From: Stappia indica
Lineage (GTDB): Bacteria; Pseudomonadota; Alphaproteobacteria; Rhizobiales; Stappiaceae
DNA: 64,000 nucleotides
Assembly (NCBI RefSeq): GCF_020177335.1
Contig: NZ_JAIVMG010000006.1
Location: 62,001-126,000 of the forward strand
Direction: 5' to 3'
Within the stretch, counting starts at the first letter, position 1; each line of letters starts with the position of its first letter. The position numbers were made by a program, and so were the translations under genes. Of the stretch, positions 40,738-50,395 are shown piece by piece. The notes below the pieces were generated by a model that was not told the DNA's origin, did not search any database, and saw only the letters and a list, made by a program, of their open reading frames with translations.

Positions 40738-41226
40738 CTAACTCCCTGTGCCGTCCGGTCGCTCGTCCATCCGGTCGTTCAGTTCGAAGGCGCGCTCGGT
40801 CAGGCGCTGCAACAGCGGCTCCAGTGTCGTCCGCTCTTCCTCCGACAACGGCGCGAGCAGCCGGTCGACGAAGCCAAGGGCTTCCGGTACGAGTTCGTCG
40901 TAGATGCGGCGGCCCGCGCTGGTCAGCTCCAGAAAGCTCTCGCGCATGTCGCGGCTGTTGGTGTGGCGGCGCACCAGCCGGCGCTCTTCCAGCGTGGCGA
41001 CGGCCCGCGACACCTTGGTCTTGTGCATGCGCGAGTGCAGGCCGATTTCCTTGGCGGTCATGCTGTCGAACTGGCCGAGCGTGGCCAGCACCCGCCATTC
41101 CGGGATGGCGATGCCGTAGCGGCGCCGGTAGACGCCGGCGAGCGACTGGCTGACAGCCTCGGCCAGGATGCTCAGTCGGTAGGGGAGAAAGGCCTCCAGC
41201 TTCAGCGTTGGCGGCGTGGCGGTCAT
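40738..41226 (-). CDS. MarR-family transcriptional regulator
   Basis: A 162-residue winged-helix regulator. The DNA-binding core is IPEWRVLATLGQFDSMTAKE, then SRMHKTKVSRAVATLEERR and the wing LVRRHTNSRDMRESFLELTS (residues ~42-100). MarR proteins sense phenolics, oxidants or metabolites and usually repress adjacent genes. No obvious target operon adjoins; the plus-strand membrane protein 254 bp away is the nearest divergent gene. An inverted repeat sits in the shared upstream region. Confidence 0.92.
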   Translation of the reverse strand: MTATPPTLKLEAFLPYRLSILAEAVSQSLAGVYRRRYGIAIPEWRVLATLGQFDSMTAKEIGLHSRMHKTKVSRAVATLEERRLVRRHTNSRDMRESFLELTSAGRRIYDELVPEALGFVDRLLAPLSEEERTTLEPLLQRLTERAFELNDRMDERPDGTGS

Positions 41227-41269
41227 GATGGCGATACGGCCCTTGATTTTGGTTGAATATTCTCTTTAT

Positions 41270-41296
41270 GCTCGCAATAAGAGTAAAGATGCGAGC
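41270..41296. promoter_or_regulatory. Inverted repeat upstream of the MarR gene
   Basis: GCTCGCA (41270-41276) and TGCGAGC (41290-41296) are perfect 7-bp arms with a 13-bp AT-rich spacer. It lies 44-70 bp before the MarR start codon and is a candidate autoregulatory operator. Confidence 0.45.
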
Positions 41297-41479
41297 GCAA
41301 CGAGTTTAGGCCAGTTCGGTGGGGGCCGTCATCGCTTTCCTGCAAAACCACCTCTCCTTCATCAAGCACATCTACGGTGCTGTGTCCCGGCGTCGGTCTG
41401 GATGCGCGCGGAAACCGGTTGCCAGCGGTGCACGGGGCATGTCACCTCGACATAGTGCAACGGGGCTCACGCGAATCGT

Positions 41480-41833
41480 ATGACACGACCGGCCAACACC
41501 TCACCTCCGCCACAGAGCGTGGCCCTTGTCTGGACCGTGCTGGTGCATGTGCTGGCGCTGCCGCTGGCCGGCGCCTTTCTGCCGGCGTTGCTGATCCGCC
41601 CCGCCACCGCCGGCGGAAGTGGGCCGGCGGCCGGGTATCTCCTGGCCGGCGTTTTCCTGGTGCTGATCGTCGGGTTGCACCTTGCGCTCTGGCGGCTGGC
41701 GCGGGGCAAGGGGGAGCGGCGCCTGGCCGTGGTCATCCTGGTGCTGGGCGCACTCAGCCTGGCATCCCTGGCACTGCTGGCGACCCCGTCGCCGCTGGTG
41801 GGGCTGGTGCATCTGGGCGCGCTTTTGGTGTGA
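41480..41833 (+). CDS. Small hydrophobic membrane protein
   Basis: A 117-residue product with three to four likely membrane helices: VWTVLVHVLALPLAGAFLPA, YLLAGVFLVLIVGLHLALW and AVVILVLGALSLASLALLA, joined by a basic RGKGERR loop. No family is recognised. The ATG has only a weak ribosome site. The clear hydrophobic periodicity in one frame argues for a real gene. It is divergent from the MarR gene, which might control it, but that is inference. Confidence 0.6.
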   Translation: MTRPANTSPPPQSVALVWTVLVHVLALPLAGAFLPALLIRPATAGGSGPAAGYLLAGVFLVLIVGLHLALWRLARGKGERRLAVVILVLGALSLASLALLATPSPLVGLVHLGALLV

Positions 41834-41985
41834 AGTGTCATAGGCTGGGCAGGGCAGGGCGAACCGCCGCGCTGCGTGGTCTCCGGCCGGGCCTTGGCCC
41901 GAGCCCCTCGCAATTTCGCGCCTTTGCCCCCATATCGGGACCGGCGGCCTTTCGGCGCCAACAACCTTTCGGGGAGACAGACCGG

Positions 41986-42522
41986 ATGACCTTGATGACA
42001 CGGCTGGCCGGTGCGGCCTTTGTGACCTTGCTCGCACTTGGGCTCGGGCTCGGGCTTGCCAGCGGCGCGCAGGCGGAGGGCGAACCGGACCTGATTTTCA
42101 AGAAATCGACGGTCTGGAAGCTGCTGACACCGGATCACAAGCTGGCGACTTACGCGATCGACGATCCGATCGTGCAAGGGGTGGCCTGCCACTTCACCGT
42201 TCCGGAAAAGGGCGGTGTGTCCGGTTGGCTGGGCGTGGCCGAGGAGGTCTCGGACGTGTCGCTCGCTTGCCGTCAGGTTGGGCCGGTGACGTTCAAGGAG
42301 AAGTTCGAGCAGGGCGAGGAGATGTTCCGCCAGCGCCGCTCGTTCCTGTTCAAGAAGATGCGGATCGTGCGTGGCTGCGATGCCAAGCGCAATGTGCTGG
42401 TCTATCTGGTCTATTCGGACAAGATCATCGAGGGCAGCCCGAAGAACTCCACCTCGACCGTGCCGATCATGCCCTGGGGCGGGGCGGAAGCGCCGGCCTG
42501 TGCCGACTGGCTCGACGAGTAA
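41986..42522 (+). CDS. CreA-family periplasmic protein
   Basis: A 178-residue exported protein. The signal peptide is LAGAAFVTLLALGLGLGLAS followed by GAQAEGE. The mature part shows the CreA pattern: DLIFKKSTVWKLLTPDHKLA, YAIDDPIVQGVACHFTVPEK, FKKMRIVRGCDAKRNVLVYL and a C-terminal CADWL. CreA is widespread and of unknown function; in E. coli it is linked to the creABCD locus. The cysteines (VACHF, SLACRQ, VRGCDA, APACAD) probably pair. A GGGGAG ribosome site lies ~10 nt before the ATG. Confidence 0.88.
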   Translation: MTLMTRLAGAAFVTLLALGLGLGLASGAQAEGEPDLIFKKSTVWKLLTPDHKLATYAIDDPIVQGVACHFTVPEKGGVSGWLGVAEEVSDVSLACRQVGPVTFKEKFEQGEEMFRQRRSFLFKKMRIVRGCDAKRNVLVYLVYSDKIIEGSPKNSTSTVPIMPWGGAEAPACADWLDE

Positions 42523-42588
42523 ACCGCGACGTTCAGGGCGCGGCGGTTGCGTTGCGCCCGTGAGGGAGCGCTGGCACGGGGACGACGC

Positions 42589-42921
42589 TTATTGCGCGGC
42601 CGCGCGCTCCTTTGTTGCCTGGATCTCTTCGGGCGGACAGAAGTGCTTTTGCAGCAGCGCCAGCACGTCGATGGCGATCTCGCTGTCGAGGCTGTAGTAG
42701 ATGGTGGTGCCATCCCGCCGGGTGCGCACCAGCCCTTGCGCCCGCAACAGGGCCAGTTGCTGCGACACCGTCGGCATGCGCATGCCGGTCTGTTCAGCCA
42801 GGTGACCGACGCTGGTTTCCCCGCCCGCCATGTTGCACAGGAGCATCAGCCGTGGGGCCGAGGCCAGCATCTTGAGAAAGCTTGCTGCGTCCTCTGCCTT
42901 GTTCTGCAGCGCGTCGATCAT
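42589..42921 (-). CDS. ArsR-family regulator, SqrR/BigR-like (sulfide sensing)
   Basis: A 110-residue winged-helix repressor. The recognition region is MRMPTVSQQLALLRAQGLV, followed by the wing RTRRDGTTIYYSL. Two cysteines, Cys29 in LMLLCNMAGG and Cys95 in QKHFCPPEE, are 66 residues apart, matching the persulfide-sensing pair of SqrR/BigR/YgaV. This suggests a switch driven by reactive sulfur species. The ATG at 42921 is preceded by AGGAA; upstream in-frame sequence is unlike the family. No sulfide-oxidising gene (sqr, blh) lies next to it, so its target is elsewhere or is the gene itself. Confidence 0.87.
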   Translation of the reverse strand: MIDALQNKAEDAASFLKMLASAPRLMLLCNMAGGETSVGHLAEQTGMRMPTVSQQLALLRAQGLVRTRRDGTTIYYSLDSEIAIDVLALLQKHFCPPEEIQATKERAAAQ

Positions 42922-43408
42922 CCGTTCTATTCCTGTCGAGCCCTTGGCCTGTGCCGCCGTCTCCCAGAAAGTGTGCTGCGGGACTATGGCGTCTTGACGA
43001 TGGTGCCGGTTTGCCGCCCTCCGGCGCAAATGGCACGCGGGAGACTATCGTCGCGACTTTCCCTTTCGTCAACGTGTGGAATGCATGTGGTATGCTCCGG
43101 CGCTGCAGCCAAAGGCATCGGGAATGCAGTCCGACACGCGGGAAAGCCGCATTTCAGAACGGTCTCCAGCCTCTGGCGCGGAGACCATCAGGACAACCGG
43201 TGAGAGAAGAGCGACGGACAGAATGAGTGCGGCGAGCACCTGACGAAACATCTGGGACATGAGAAAACACCCGATACGCGAGACCTGATCGATGCGTGAT
43301 CGTCGCATTCGGGCCGTGAACCGCCCCTGAGAGGAGCGTTTATCCACCGTTCAGTTTCCTTGCGGCCGCAGTGCGGGGGGGAGGGGGCGCCGCGACCGCT
43401 GCCGTGCC
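42922..43408. other. Intergenic region between the ArsR and L,D-transpeptidase genes
   Basis: 487 bp. One weakly supported minus-strand small ORF (43069-43260) lies here. No operator or terminator is evident. Confidence 0.4.
43069..43260 (-). CDS. Possible 63-residue exported peptide
   Basis: Starting at the ATG of MSQMFRQVLAALILSVALLS the product has a signal-peptide-like or membrane segment (residues ~7-30), then a short polar tail with two cysteines (SDCIPDAFGCSAGAYHMH). The ribosome site is poor and no homologue is recognised, so this may be spurious. It is upstream of the ArsR gene on the same strand. Confidence 0.3.
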   Translation of the reverse strand: MSQMFRQVLAALILSVALLSPVVLMVSAPEAGDRSEMRLSRVSDCIPDAFGCSAGAYHMHSTR

Positions 43409-45124
43409 TCAAAGGTCGGCGCGGCGATTCGTCGTCAGCGCGGTTTTCAGCACCTTGTCCCGGCCATAGACGTCCCGGCGGAAGTGGGTCGAGCCATCCT
43501 TGTTCACCCAGGCGGTCAGGTAGGTGAGGTGGACCGGAATGGGCTCCTTCAGCTTGACGATGCGGCGCTTCTGCGTGTCTCGGGCGGCAATCAGCCGCTC
43601 CTTGCTCCAGCCATCGCGGGCAAGCAGCACATCGCCAAGATCGAACGGGTTTTCCGCGCGGATGCAGCCATGGCTGAACGAGCGCTGGGCCCGGGAGAAC
43701 AGCGCCTTCGACGGGGTGTCGTGGATGTAGATGCTGAACTTGTTCGGGAACATGAACTTGATGCGTCCCAGGGCATTGCTCGGGCCCGGGTCCTGGCGCA
43801 GCGTGTAGGAGAAATTGCGCCGGCTGACCCCGTTCCAGTCCACCGCATAGGGGCTGATCTCGCGATTGCCGGAAAAGATGCGAATGTTCTTGGCGGCAAG
43901 GGCGCCGGGATTGCGCTGAAGCTGCGGCAGGTATTCCGAGGTCGCGATCGAGAAGGGGACCGTCCAGAACGGATTGATCTCCGCGTAGGTGATCTGGTCG
44001 GAAAACACCGGGGTGGCATGATAGGGCTTGCCCACCACCACCCGGGTGGTGTGCACGGTCTTGTCGTTATCCACCACCTTCAGGTTCTGGTCGGCGAGGT
44101 TGATGAAGACGTAGCGCTCGCCCAGATCGTCCGGCATCCAACGCCGCCGCTCCATGTTGAGCGCCAGCTGTTCGATCCGCGCCGAAATCGGCACATTGAT
44201 CTCGACAAGGGTGTTCTTGCCGATGACGCCATCGACCTCCAGCCCGTGCCGCTCCTGAAACAGCTTCACCGCCGCGAGCAGGGCACCGTCATAGACGTTG
44301 CCCGAATGGCTGCCGGCGGCCAGAAGGTCTTCTTCGATCAGCCGGGCGCGCAGGGCCTCCAGCCGGGCGTCGGTCATGCCGGGTTTCAGCACCGGGCCGC
44401 CCGGCACGAGGGTGAAGCCGCCGGCCGCCTGCTTGACGCGGTAGTCGGCGAGGCGATCCTGCAGCCGGTCATAGTTGGGGGTATTCGGCGACAGGCCTTC
44501 GAGCACTTCGGTGAAGCTCTCGCTGGAGTCGACCAGATCCAGAAGGGTGACCGGGTCGGGCGCCAGCGGGAAGAGCTTCAGGGACTTGTTGACCCGGTTC
44601 GGCTTGACCCGGCCGGCGGCCAGGTGGCTCGCATAGGTGACGTAGGTGCTCGACAGGGCGACGTCGAGCGCGGCCAGATCCTCCACGCCGGCGGCGTTGA
44701 AGGCGAGCTGGGCGAGCCGGTCCGGGTCGTAATCCTCCGGGTCGAGCGCATGTTCGCCCGCGTTTTCAAGGGCGACGAGCAGCTCCTTGGCGAACGGGTT
44801 GAGCCCATCCTCGGAGAGCCAGAGCGGTTGAAACTGGCGCTGCTGGTAGAAATCGCGGACGCTGAGTTCGGCCTCCTCCTCGCTGCCGGCGTTGAGCGCG
44901 GCATCCAGCATCATGCTGTCGGCACTGTCGAGCCGGGCGGCGATGGCAAAGGCCAGCGGATCGGTCGGGAGCAGGTCGGCCGGGACTTTCTCCGCTGTTG
45001 CCGTGCCATCCATGTCCGGCAGCGCCGCCGACTGGGCAAGCGCCGGCGCTGTCGGAGACAGCAGGCCGGCAAGCGGCAACCCCACCGCGAGCGAGGCGGC
45101 AAGGATGGTGGTGGCAAGACGCAT
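43409..45124 (-). CDS. L,D-transpeptidase, YcbB/LdtD type
   Basis: A 571-residue periplasmic enzyme that forms 3-3 crosslinks in peptidoglycan. A signal peptide (LATTILAASLAVGLPLAGLL, cleavage after ALA) leads to a scaffold domain, then a peptidoglycan-binding domain (about 265-315, LFQERHGLEVDGVIGKNTL). The YkuD catalytic domain follows, with the motif RSFSHGCIRAENPFDLGDVL holding the active cysteine. Size and domain order fit YcbB-type transpeptidases, which resist most beta-lactams except carbapenems. It is monocistronic. Confidence 0.93.
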   Translation of the reverse strand: MRLATTILAASLAVGLPLAGLLSPTAPALAQSAALPDMDGTATAEKVPADLLPTDPLAFAIAARLDSADSMMLDAALNAGSEEEAELSVRDFYQQRQFQPLWLSEDGLNPFAKELLVALENAGEHALDPEDYDPDRLAQLAFNAAGVEDLAALDVALSSTYVTYASHLAAGRVKPNRVNKSLKLFPLAPDPVTLLDLVDSSESFTEVLEGLSPNTPNYDRLQDRLADYRVKQAAGGFTLVPGGPVLKPGMTDARLEALRARLIEEDLLAAGSHSGNVYDGALLAAVKLFQERHGLEVDGVIGKNTLVEINVPISARIEQLALNMERRRWMPDDLGERYVFINLADQNLKVVDNDKTVHTTRVVVGKPYHATPVFSDQITYAEINPFWTVPFSIATSEYLPQLQRNPGALAAKNIRIFSGNREISPYAVDWNGVSRRNFSYTLRQDPGPSNALGRIKFMFPNKFSIYIHDTPSKALFSRAQRSFSHGCIRAENPFDLGDVLLARDGWSKERLIAARDTQKRRIVKLKEPIPVHLTYLTAWVNKDGSTHFRRDVYGRDKVLKTALTTNRRADL

Positions 45125-45425
45125 TGAATTCTCCCTTTTCCGGCGACCGTGGCGTCATCCTACACAACCGGAAGGTAAACGGGGAGAGTGGATCGACCGT
45201 GCGCCCGGTTCCAACCACAAAGGAATTGGCGCATTGAAATGCTTGACCCGCTGCGGCAATCGGGCCAAAACGCTCCCCATGACAACGGCCACGCGGAACC
45301 GAATCTCGATTCTCATTATTTGCAGCTAGCGACACCGCTGGCTGTGGCCGTTCTCCTCATGCGTGATGCCTCCCGACGGGAGATGAGACGGACGCCCCGG
45401 CCAGCCGGCCAGGAGATGTTCGACC
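45125..45425. other. Divergent region between the L,D-transpeptidase and cysS genes
   Basis: 301 bp containing both promoters, a short hairpin CTCCC/GGGAG near 45370-45385, and an AGGAG ribosome site for cysS. No gene is supported. Confidence 0.4.
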
Positions 45426-46859
<1,434 letters not shown>

Positions 46860-46894
46860 CCGCGCCGGAAGGTCAGACGTTCAAGGATGGGTCA

Positions 46895-48487
46895 ATGACA
46901 CGCGATCGCCTCTACCTGTTCGACACCACCTTGCGCGATGGGGCGCAGACGGCTGGCATCGACTTCTCGGTGGAGGAGAAGATCGTCATCGCCGAACTGC
47001 TCGACCGGCTCGGCATCGACTATGTGGAGGGCGGCTACCCGGGCGCCAATCCCACCGACACGGCGTTCTTTGCCGAAAAGCGCACCCGGAAGGCCACCTT
47101 CACCGCCTTTGGCATGACCAAGCGGGCGGGGCGGTCGCTGGCCAATGATCCGGGCGTGCAACTGCTGCTGGATTCTGCCGCCGAGGCAATCTGTTTCGTC
47201 GCCAAGAGCTGGGACTACCACGTCAAGGTGGCGCTGGGCTGCAGCAACGAGGAGAACGTTGTCTCGATCCGCGAGAGCGTCGAGGCGGCGGTGGCTGCCG
47301 GCCGGGAAGCGATGGTCGATTGCGAGCATTTCTTCGACGGGTACAAGGCCAATCCGGAGTATGCGCTGGAGTGTGCCCGCACCGCCTATGCGGCGGGCGC
47401 GCGCTGGGTGGTCTTGTGCGACACCAATGGCGGCACGCTGCCGGGTGAGCTGCGCGAGATCGTCGGTGCGGTGACCAAGGTGGTGCCGGGCGCGCATCTG
47501 GGCATTCACGCCCATGACGACACCGGCCACGCGGTCGCCAATTCGCTGGCGGCGGTGGAGGCGGGCGTGCGCCAGATCCAGGGCACGCTCAACGGCATCG
47601 GCGAGCGCTGCGGCAATGCCAACCTGATCACCCTGATCCCGACCCTGATGCTGAAGCCGGCCTATCGCGCCCGTTTCGAGCTTGGGGTGAGCGGTGAGGC
47701 GCTGGCGGAGATCACCTCCATCTCCCGCGCCTTCGACGAGATCATCAACCGCTCGCCGGACCGGCACGCGCCTTACGTTGGCGAGAATGCCTTTGCCACC
47801 AAGGCCGGCATTCATGCCTCGGCAATCCTCAAGGAGCCGCAGACCTATGAGCATGTGCCGCCGGAGACGGTCGGCAACCGGCGCCGGGTACTTGTTTCCG
47901 ATCAGGCGGGCAAGTCCAACCTGCTTGGCGAATTGCAGCGGCTCGGGATTGCCGTCGACAAGGCCGATCCCCGGCTTGATGCGCTGCTGGCGGATGTGAA
48001 GGAGCGGGAGGCGCAGGGCTATGCCTATGAGGCGGCGGATGCCTCCTTCGAGCTTCTGGCCCGGCGCCGGCTCGGCGAGGTGCCGCAGTTCTTCGACGTC
48101 AAGTCGTTCCGGGTGATGGTCGAGCGGCGGCACAATGCGCTCGGCGAGCTGGTGACCGTCTCCGAGGCGGTGGTGAAGCTGGAGGTCGATGGCGAGCTTC
48201 TCATGTCTGTGGCCGAGGGCAACGGTCCGGTGAACGCGCTGGACAAGGCGCTGCGCAAGGATCTCGGCCGCTATCAGGACGCCATCGACGCCATGGAACT
48301 GATCGACTTCAAGGTGCGGATCCTCAACGGCGGCACGGATGCGGTGACGCGCGTTCTGGTGGAGAGCCAGAACCGGCGCACGCATAAACGCTGGTTCACC
48401 ATCGGCGTTTCCGGCAATATCGTCGATGCGTCGTTCCAGGCGCTGATCGATTCCCACACCTACACGCTGCTGAAGGCGACCCGCTAG
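46895..48487 (+). CDS. cimA: (R)-citramalate synthase
   Basis: It condenses pyruvate and acetyl-CoA to citramalate, feeding isoleucine synthesis without threonine. The 530-residue DRE-TIM enzyme has LYLFDTTLRDGAQTAGIDFS, the ARWVVLCDTNGGTLPGEL strand, LGIHAHDDTGHAVANSLAAV and LNGIGERCGNANLITLIPTL. The C-terminal LeuA-type dimerisation/allosteric domain spans about 390-530. The start is ATG 46895, with AAGGATGG 6-7 nt upstream; an earlier in-frame ATG at 46856, overlapping the cysS stop, adds 13 residues and is possible. In operon with cysS and probably rarD. Confidence 0.94.
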   Translation: MTRDRLYLFDTTLRDGAQTAGIDFSVEEKIVIAELLDRLGIDYVEGGYPGANPTDTAFFAEKRTRKATFTAFGMTKRAGRSLANDPGVQLLLDSAAEAICFVAKSWDYHVKVALGCSNEENVVSIRESVEAAVAAGREAMVDCEHFFDGYKANPEYALECARTAYAAGARWVVLCDTNGGTLPGELREIVGAVTKVVPGAHLGIHAHDDTGHAVANSLAAVEAGVRQIQGTLNGIGERCGNANLITLIPTLMLKPAYRARFELGVSGEALAEITSISRAFDEIINRSPDRHAPYVGENAFATKAGIHASAILKEPQTYEHVPPETVGNRRRVLVSDQAGKSNLLGELQRLGIAVDKADPRLDALLADVKEREAQGYAYEAADASFELLARRRLGEVPQFFDVKSFRVMVERRHNALGELVTVSEAVVKLEVDGELLMSVAEGNGPVNALDKALRKDLGRYQDAIDAMELIDFKVRILNGGTDAVTRVLVESQNRRTHKRWFTIGVSGNIVDASFQALIDSHTYTLLKATR

Positions 48488-48522
48488 CGGGTCGGCCCTT
48501 CGGGGCTGAAAGCGCATCCGCG

Positions 48523-49452
48523 ATGACTTCACTTGCGTCCGATGAGGCGGCCCGGGCCGAATGGCGGCTCGGCATGATCTTCATGGTGTCCGCCTACCTG
48601 CTCTGGGGGTTCCTGCCGGTCTATTACAAATGGACCGGGGACATCGACGCCGACATCATCGTCGCGCACCGGATCCTGTGGTCGGTGCTGTTTCTGGCAA
48701 TCTTCCTGGGGCTGCGCGGCCGGCTTTCGGAGGTGCGCGCGATCCTCGCCAACCCGCGGATCCGGGGCAAGCTGACCCTGTCGGCGCTGATCATCTCGGT
48801 CAACTGGCTGGTGTTCATCTGGGCGATCGACAATGCGCGGATCCTGGAGATCAGCTTCGGCTATTTCGCCAATCCGCTGGTTTCCGTGGCGATCGGCATG
48901 GTCGTGCTGAAGGAGCAGGTCAGCCGCACCCAGAAGATCGCGCTCACCATCGCCGCGCTGGCGGTGGGCGCGCAAGGCATGGCGCTCGGCACCTTTCCCT
49001 GGGTGGCGATGGTGCTGGCGGTGACCTTCGCGATCTATGGCTATATCCGCAAGATGGTGCCGGTGGGCGCCTCGCCGGGGCTGATGGTCGAGGCGCTGCT
49101 GTTGTCGCCGCTGGCGCTGGGCTACCTGCTTTATGCCGGCGTCACGGGAACGGCGGATGTGCTGCCGCTCGACCGGCCGGGGCTGTTCCTGCTGCTCGCC
49201 GGCACGGGCATCGTCACGGCGGTGCCGCTGGCGCTGTTTGCCGGGGGCGCGCGGCGCTTGCCGCTGACCACCGCCGGGCTGCTGCAGTATCTGGCGCCCA
49301 GCCTGCACTTGCTGATGGCGGTCTACATCTATCACGAACCGATCAGCACGCTCAGGCTTGCCACCTTCGTGTTGATCTGGCTGTCGCTGGCGCTGTTCAC
49401 CGCCGACGCCTGGCGGCGGCGGGCCCGGGTGCGGCCGGAAAAGGTGATGTAG
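48523..49452 (+). CDS. rarD: EamA-family transporter RarD
   Basis: A 309-residue inner-membrane drug/metabolite transporter with ten helices in two EamA repeats. RarD-specific features are GMIFMVSAYLLWGFLPVYYK, VAHRILWSVLFLAIFL, SVNWLVFIWAIDNARILEIS and YFANPLVSVAIGMVVLKEQ. The substrate is not known; the chloramphenicol-resistance label is historical. It begins 35 nt after cimA and probably shares its transcript. Confidence 0.93.
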   Translation: MTSLASDEAARAEWRLGMIFMVSAYLLWGFLPVYYKWTGDIDADIIVAHRILWSVLFLAIFLGLRGRLSEVRAILANPRIRGKLTLSALIISVNWLVFIWAIDNARILEISFGYFANPLVSVAIGMVVLKEQVSRTQKIALTIAALAVGAQGMALGTFPWVAMVLAVTFAIYGYIRKMVPVGASPGLMVEALLLSPLALGYLLYAGVTGTADVLPLDRPGLFLLLAGTGIVTAVPLALFAGGARRLPLTTAGLLQYLAPSLHLLMAVYIYHEPISTLRLATFVLIWLSLALFTADAWRRRARVRPEKVM

Positions 49453-49525
49453 CATGGGGGCGACCGGCGCGGGGTTCCCGCGCTGGCCTTGGGTGTTGCG
49501 CCTTGGGTGAGGGCAGGTGTGCCGC

Positions 49526-50122
49526 TCAGAACCGGTTCAAATCGGCGAGCTGGGCGCCCTGAGTGGCGACCTTGCAGGCTTCGCGCAGGGTGGGAACGAT
49601 GTCGGCGGCCCGGCCGACCGCATGATAGTCGATCTCGAAGCCGGGGCGGATGAAGGCTTCGCTCTTCATATGCTCCAAGAGATCGACGAGCGGGCGCCAG
49701 AAGCCGTTGATGTCGGCAAGCACCACCGGCTTGCGGTGGCGGCCGAGCTGGCCCCAGGTCAGCACCTCGACCAGCTCTTCCAGGGTGCCGATGCCGCCGG
49801 GCAGGGCGACGAAGCCGTCGGCCCGCTCGAACATCGCCCGTTTGCGCTCGTGCATATCCTCGGTGACGATCAGCTCGGTGACGGTCTGCATCATCACCTC
49901 CCGCTCCTGCAGGAAGCGGGGTATAATGCCGGTGACCTTGCCGCCGGCTTCCAGCGTCGCGCGGGCGACGGCGCCCATCAGGCCGATGGAGCCTCCGCCG
50001 TAGACGAGGGACAGACCAGCCTCGGCGATGTTCCGGCCCAGGGTGGTAGCGGCTGCCACATAGGCCGGGTCGGTGCCCTCGCCGGTGCCGCAGTAAACGC
50101 AGATGGATTTGAGATCGCTCAT
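49526..50122 (-). CDS. LOG-family protein (cytokinin riboside 5'-monophosphate phosphoribohydrolase type)
   Basis: A 198-residue Rossmann-like enzyme (TIGR00730). It has ICVYCGTGEGTDPAYVAAA at the N-terminus, SLVYGGGSIGLMGAVARATL, MHERKRAMFERADGFVALPG and the phosphate-binding GGIGTLEELVEVLTWGQLG. LOG proteins hydrolyse nucleoside monophosphates at the N-glycosidic bond; the physiological substrate in this bacterium is uncertain. The open frame runs far upstream, but homology begins at the MSDLK ATG. Its ribosome site is weak. Confidence 0.93.
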   Translation of the reverse strand: MSDLKSICVYCGTGEGTDPAYVAAATTLGRNIAEAGLSLVYGGGSIGLMGAVARATLEAGGKVTGIIPRFLQEREVMMQTVTELIVTEDMHERKRAMFERADGFVALPGGIGTLEELVEVLTWGQLGRHRKPVVLADINGFWRPLVDLLEHMKSEAFIRPGFEIDYHAVGRAADIVPTLREACKVATQGAQLADLNRF

Positions 50123-50395
50123 GCGATCTGTTTGGCATTGCGGCGCGATGCCGGTCAAGCGGCCAGTTGAGCCGGGGAGCGCAAGCGGGCGCGCTTGCCG
50201 CTCCGGGAAAAGCGGTATAACCATGCCTGCCGGCCTCGGGGCAGTGGTTTTGGGGTGGCCGTTATCGGCGCGTTTCGGGCGTGGCTTGCCGCCGTTGATG
50301 CGTGGAAGCGTTGCGCCGGCCCTCGAAAGACGGTCAACTTGTGATCCTCGGCCGATTCCGGTCGTGGCACAGGGGATCGGGGAGTAGGTTTCTTC

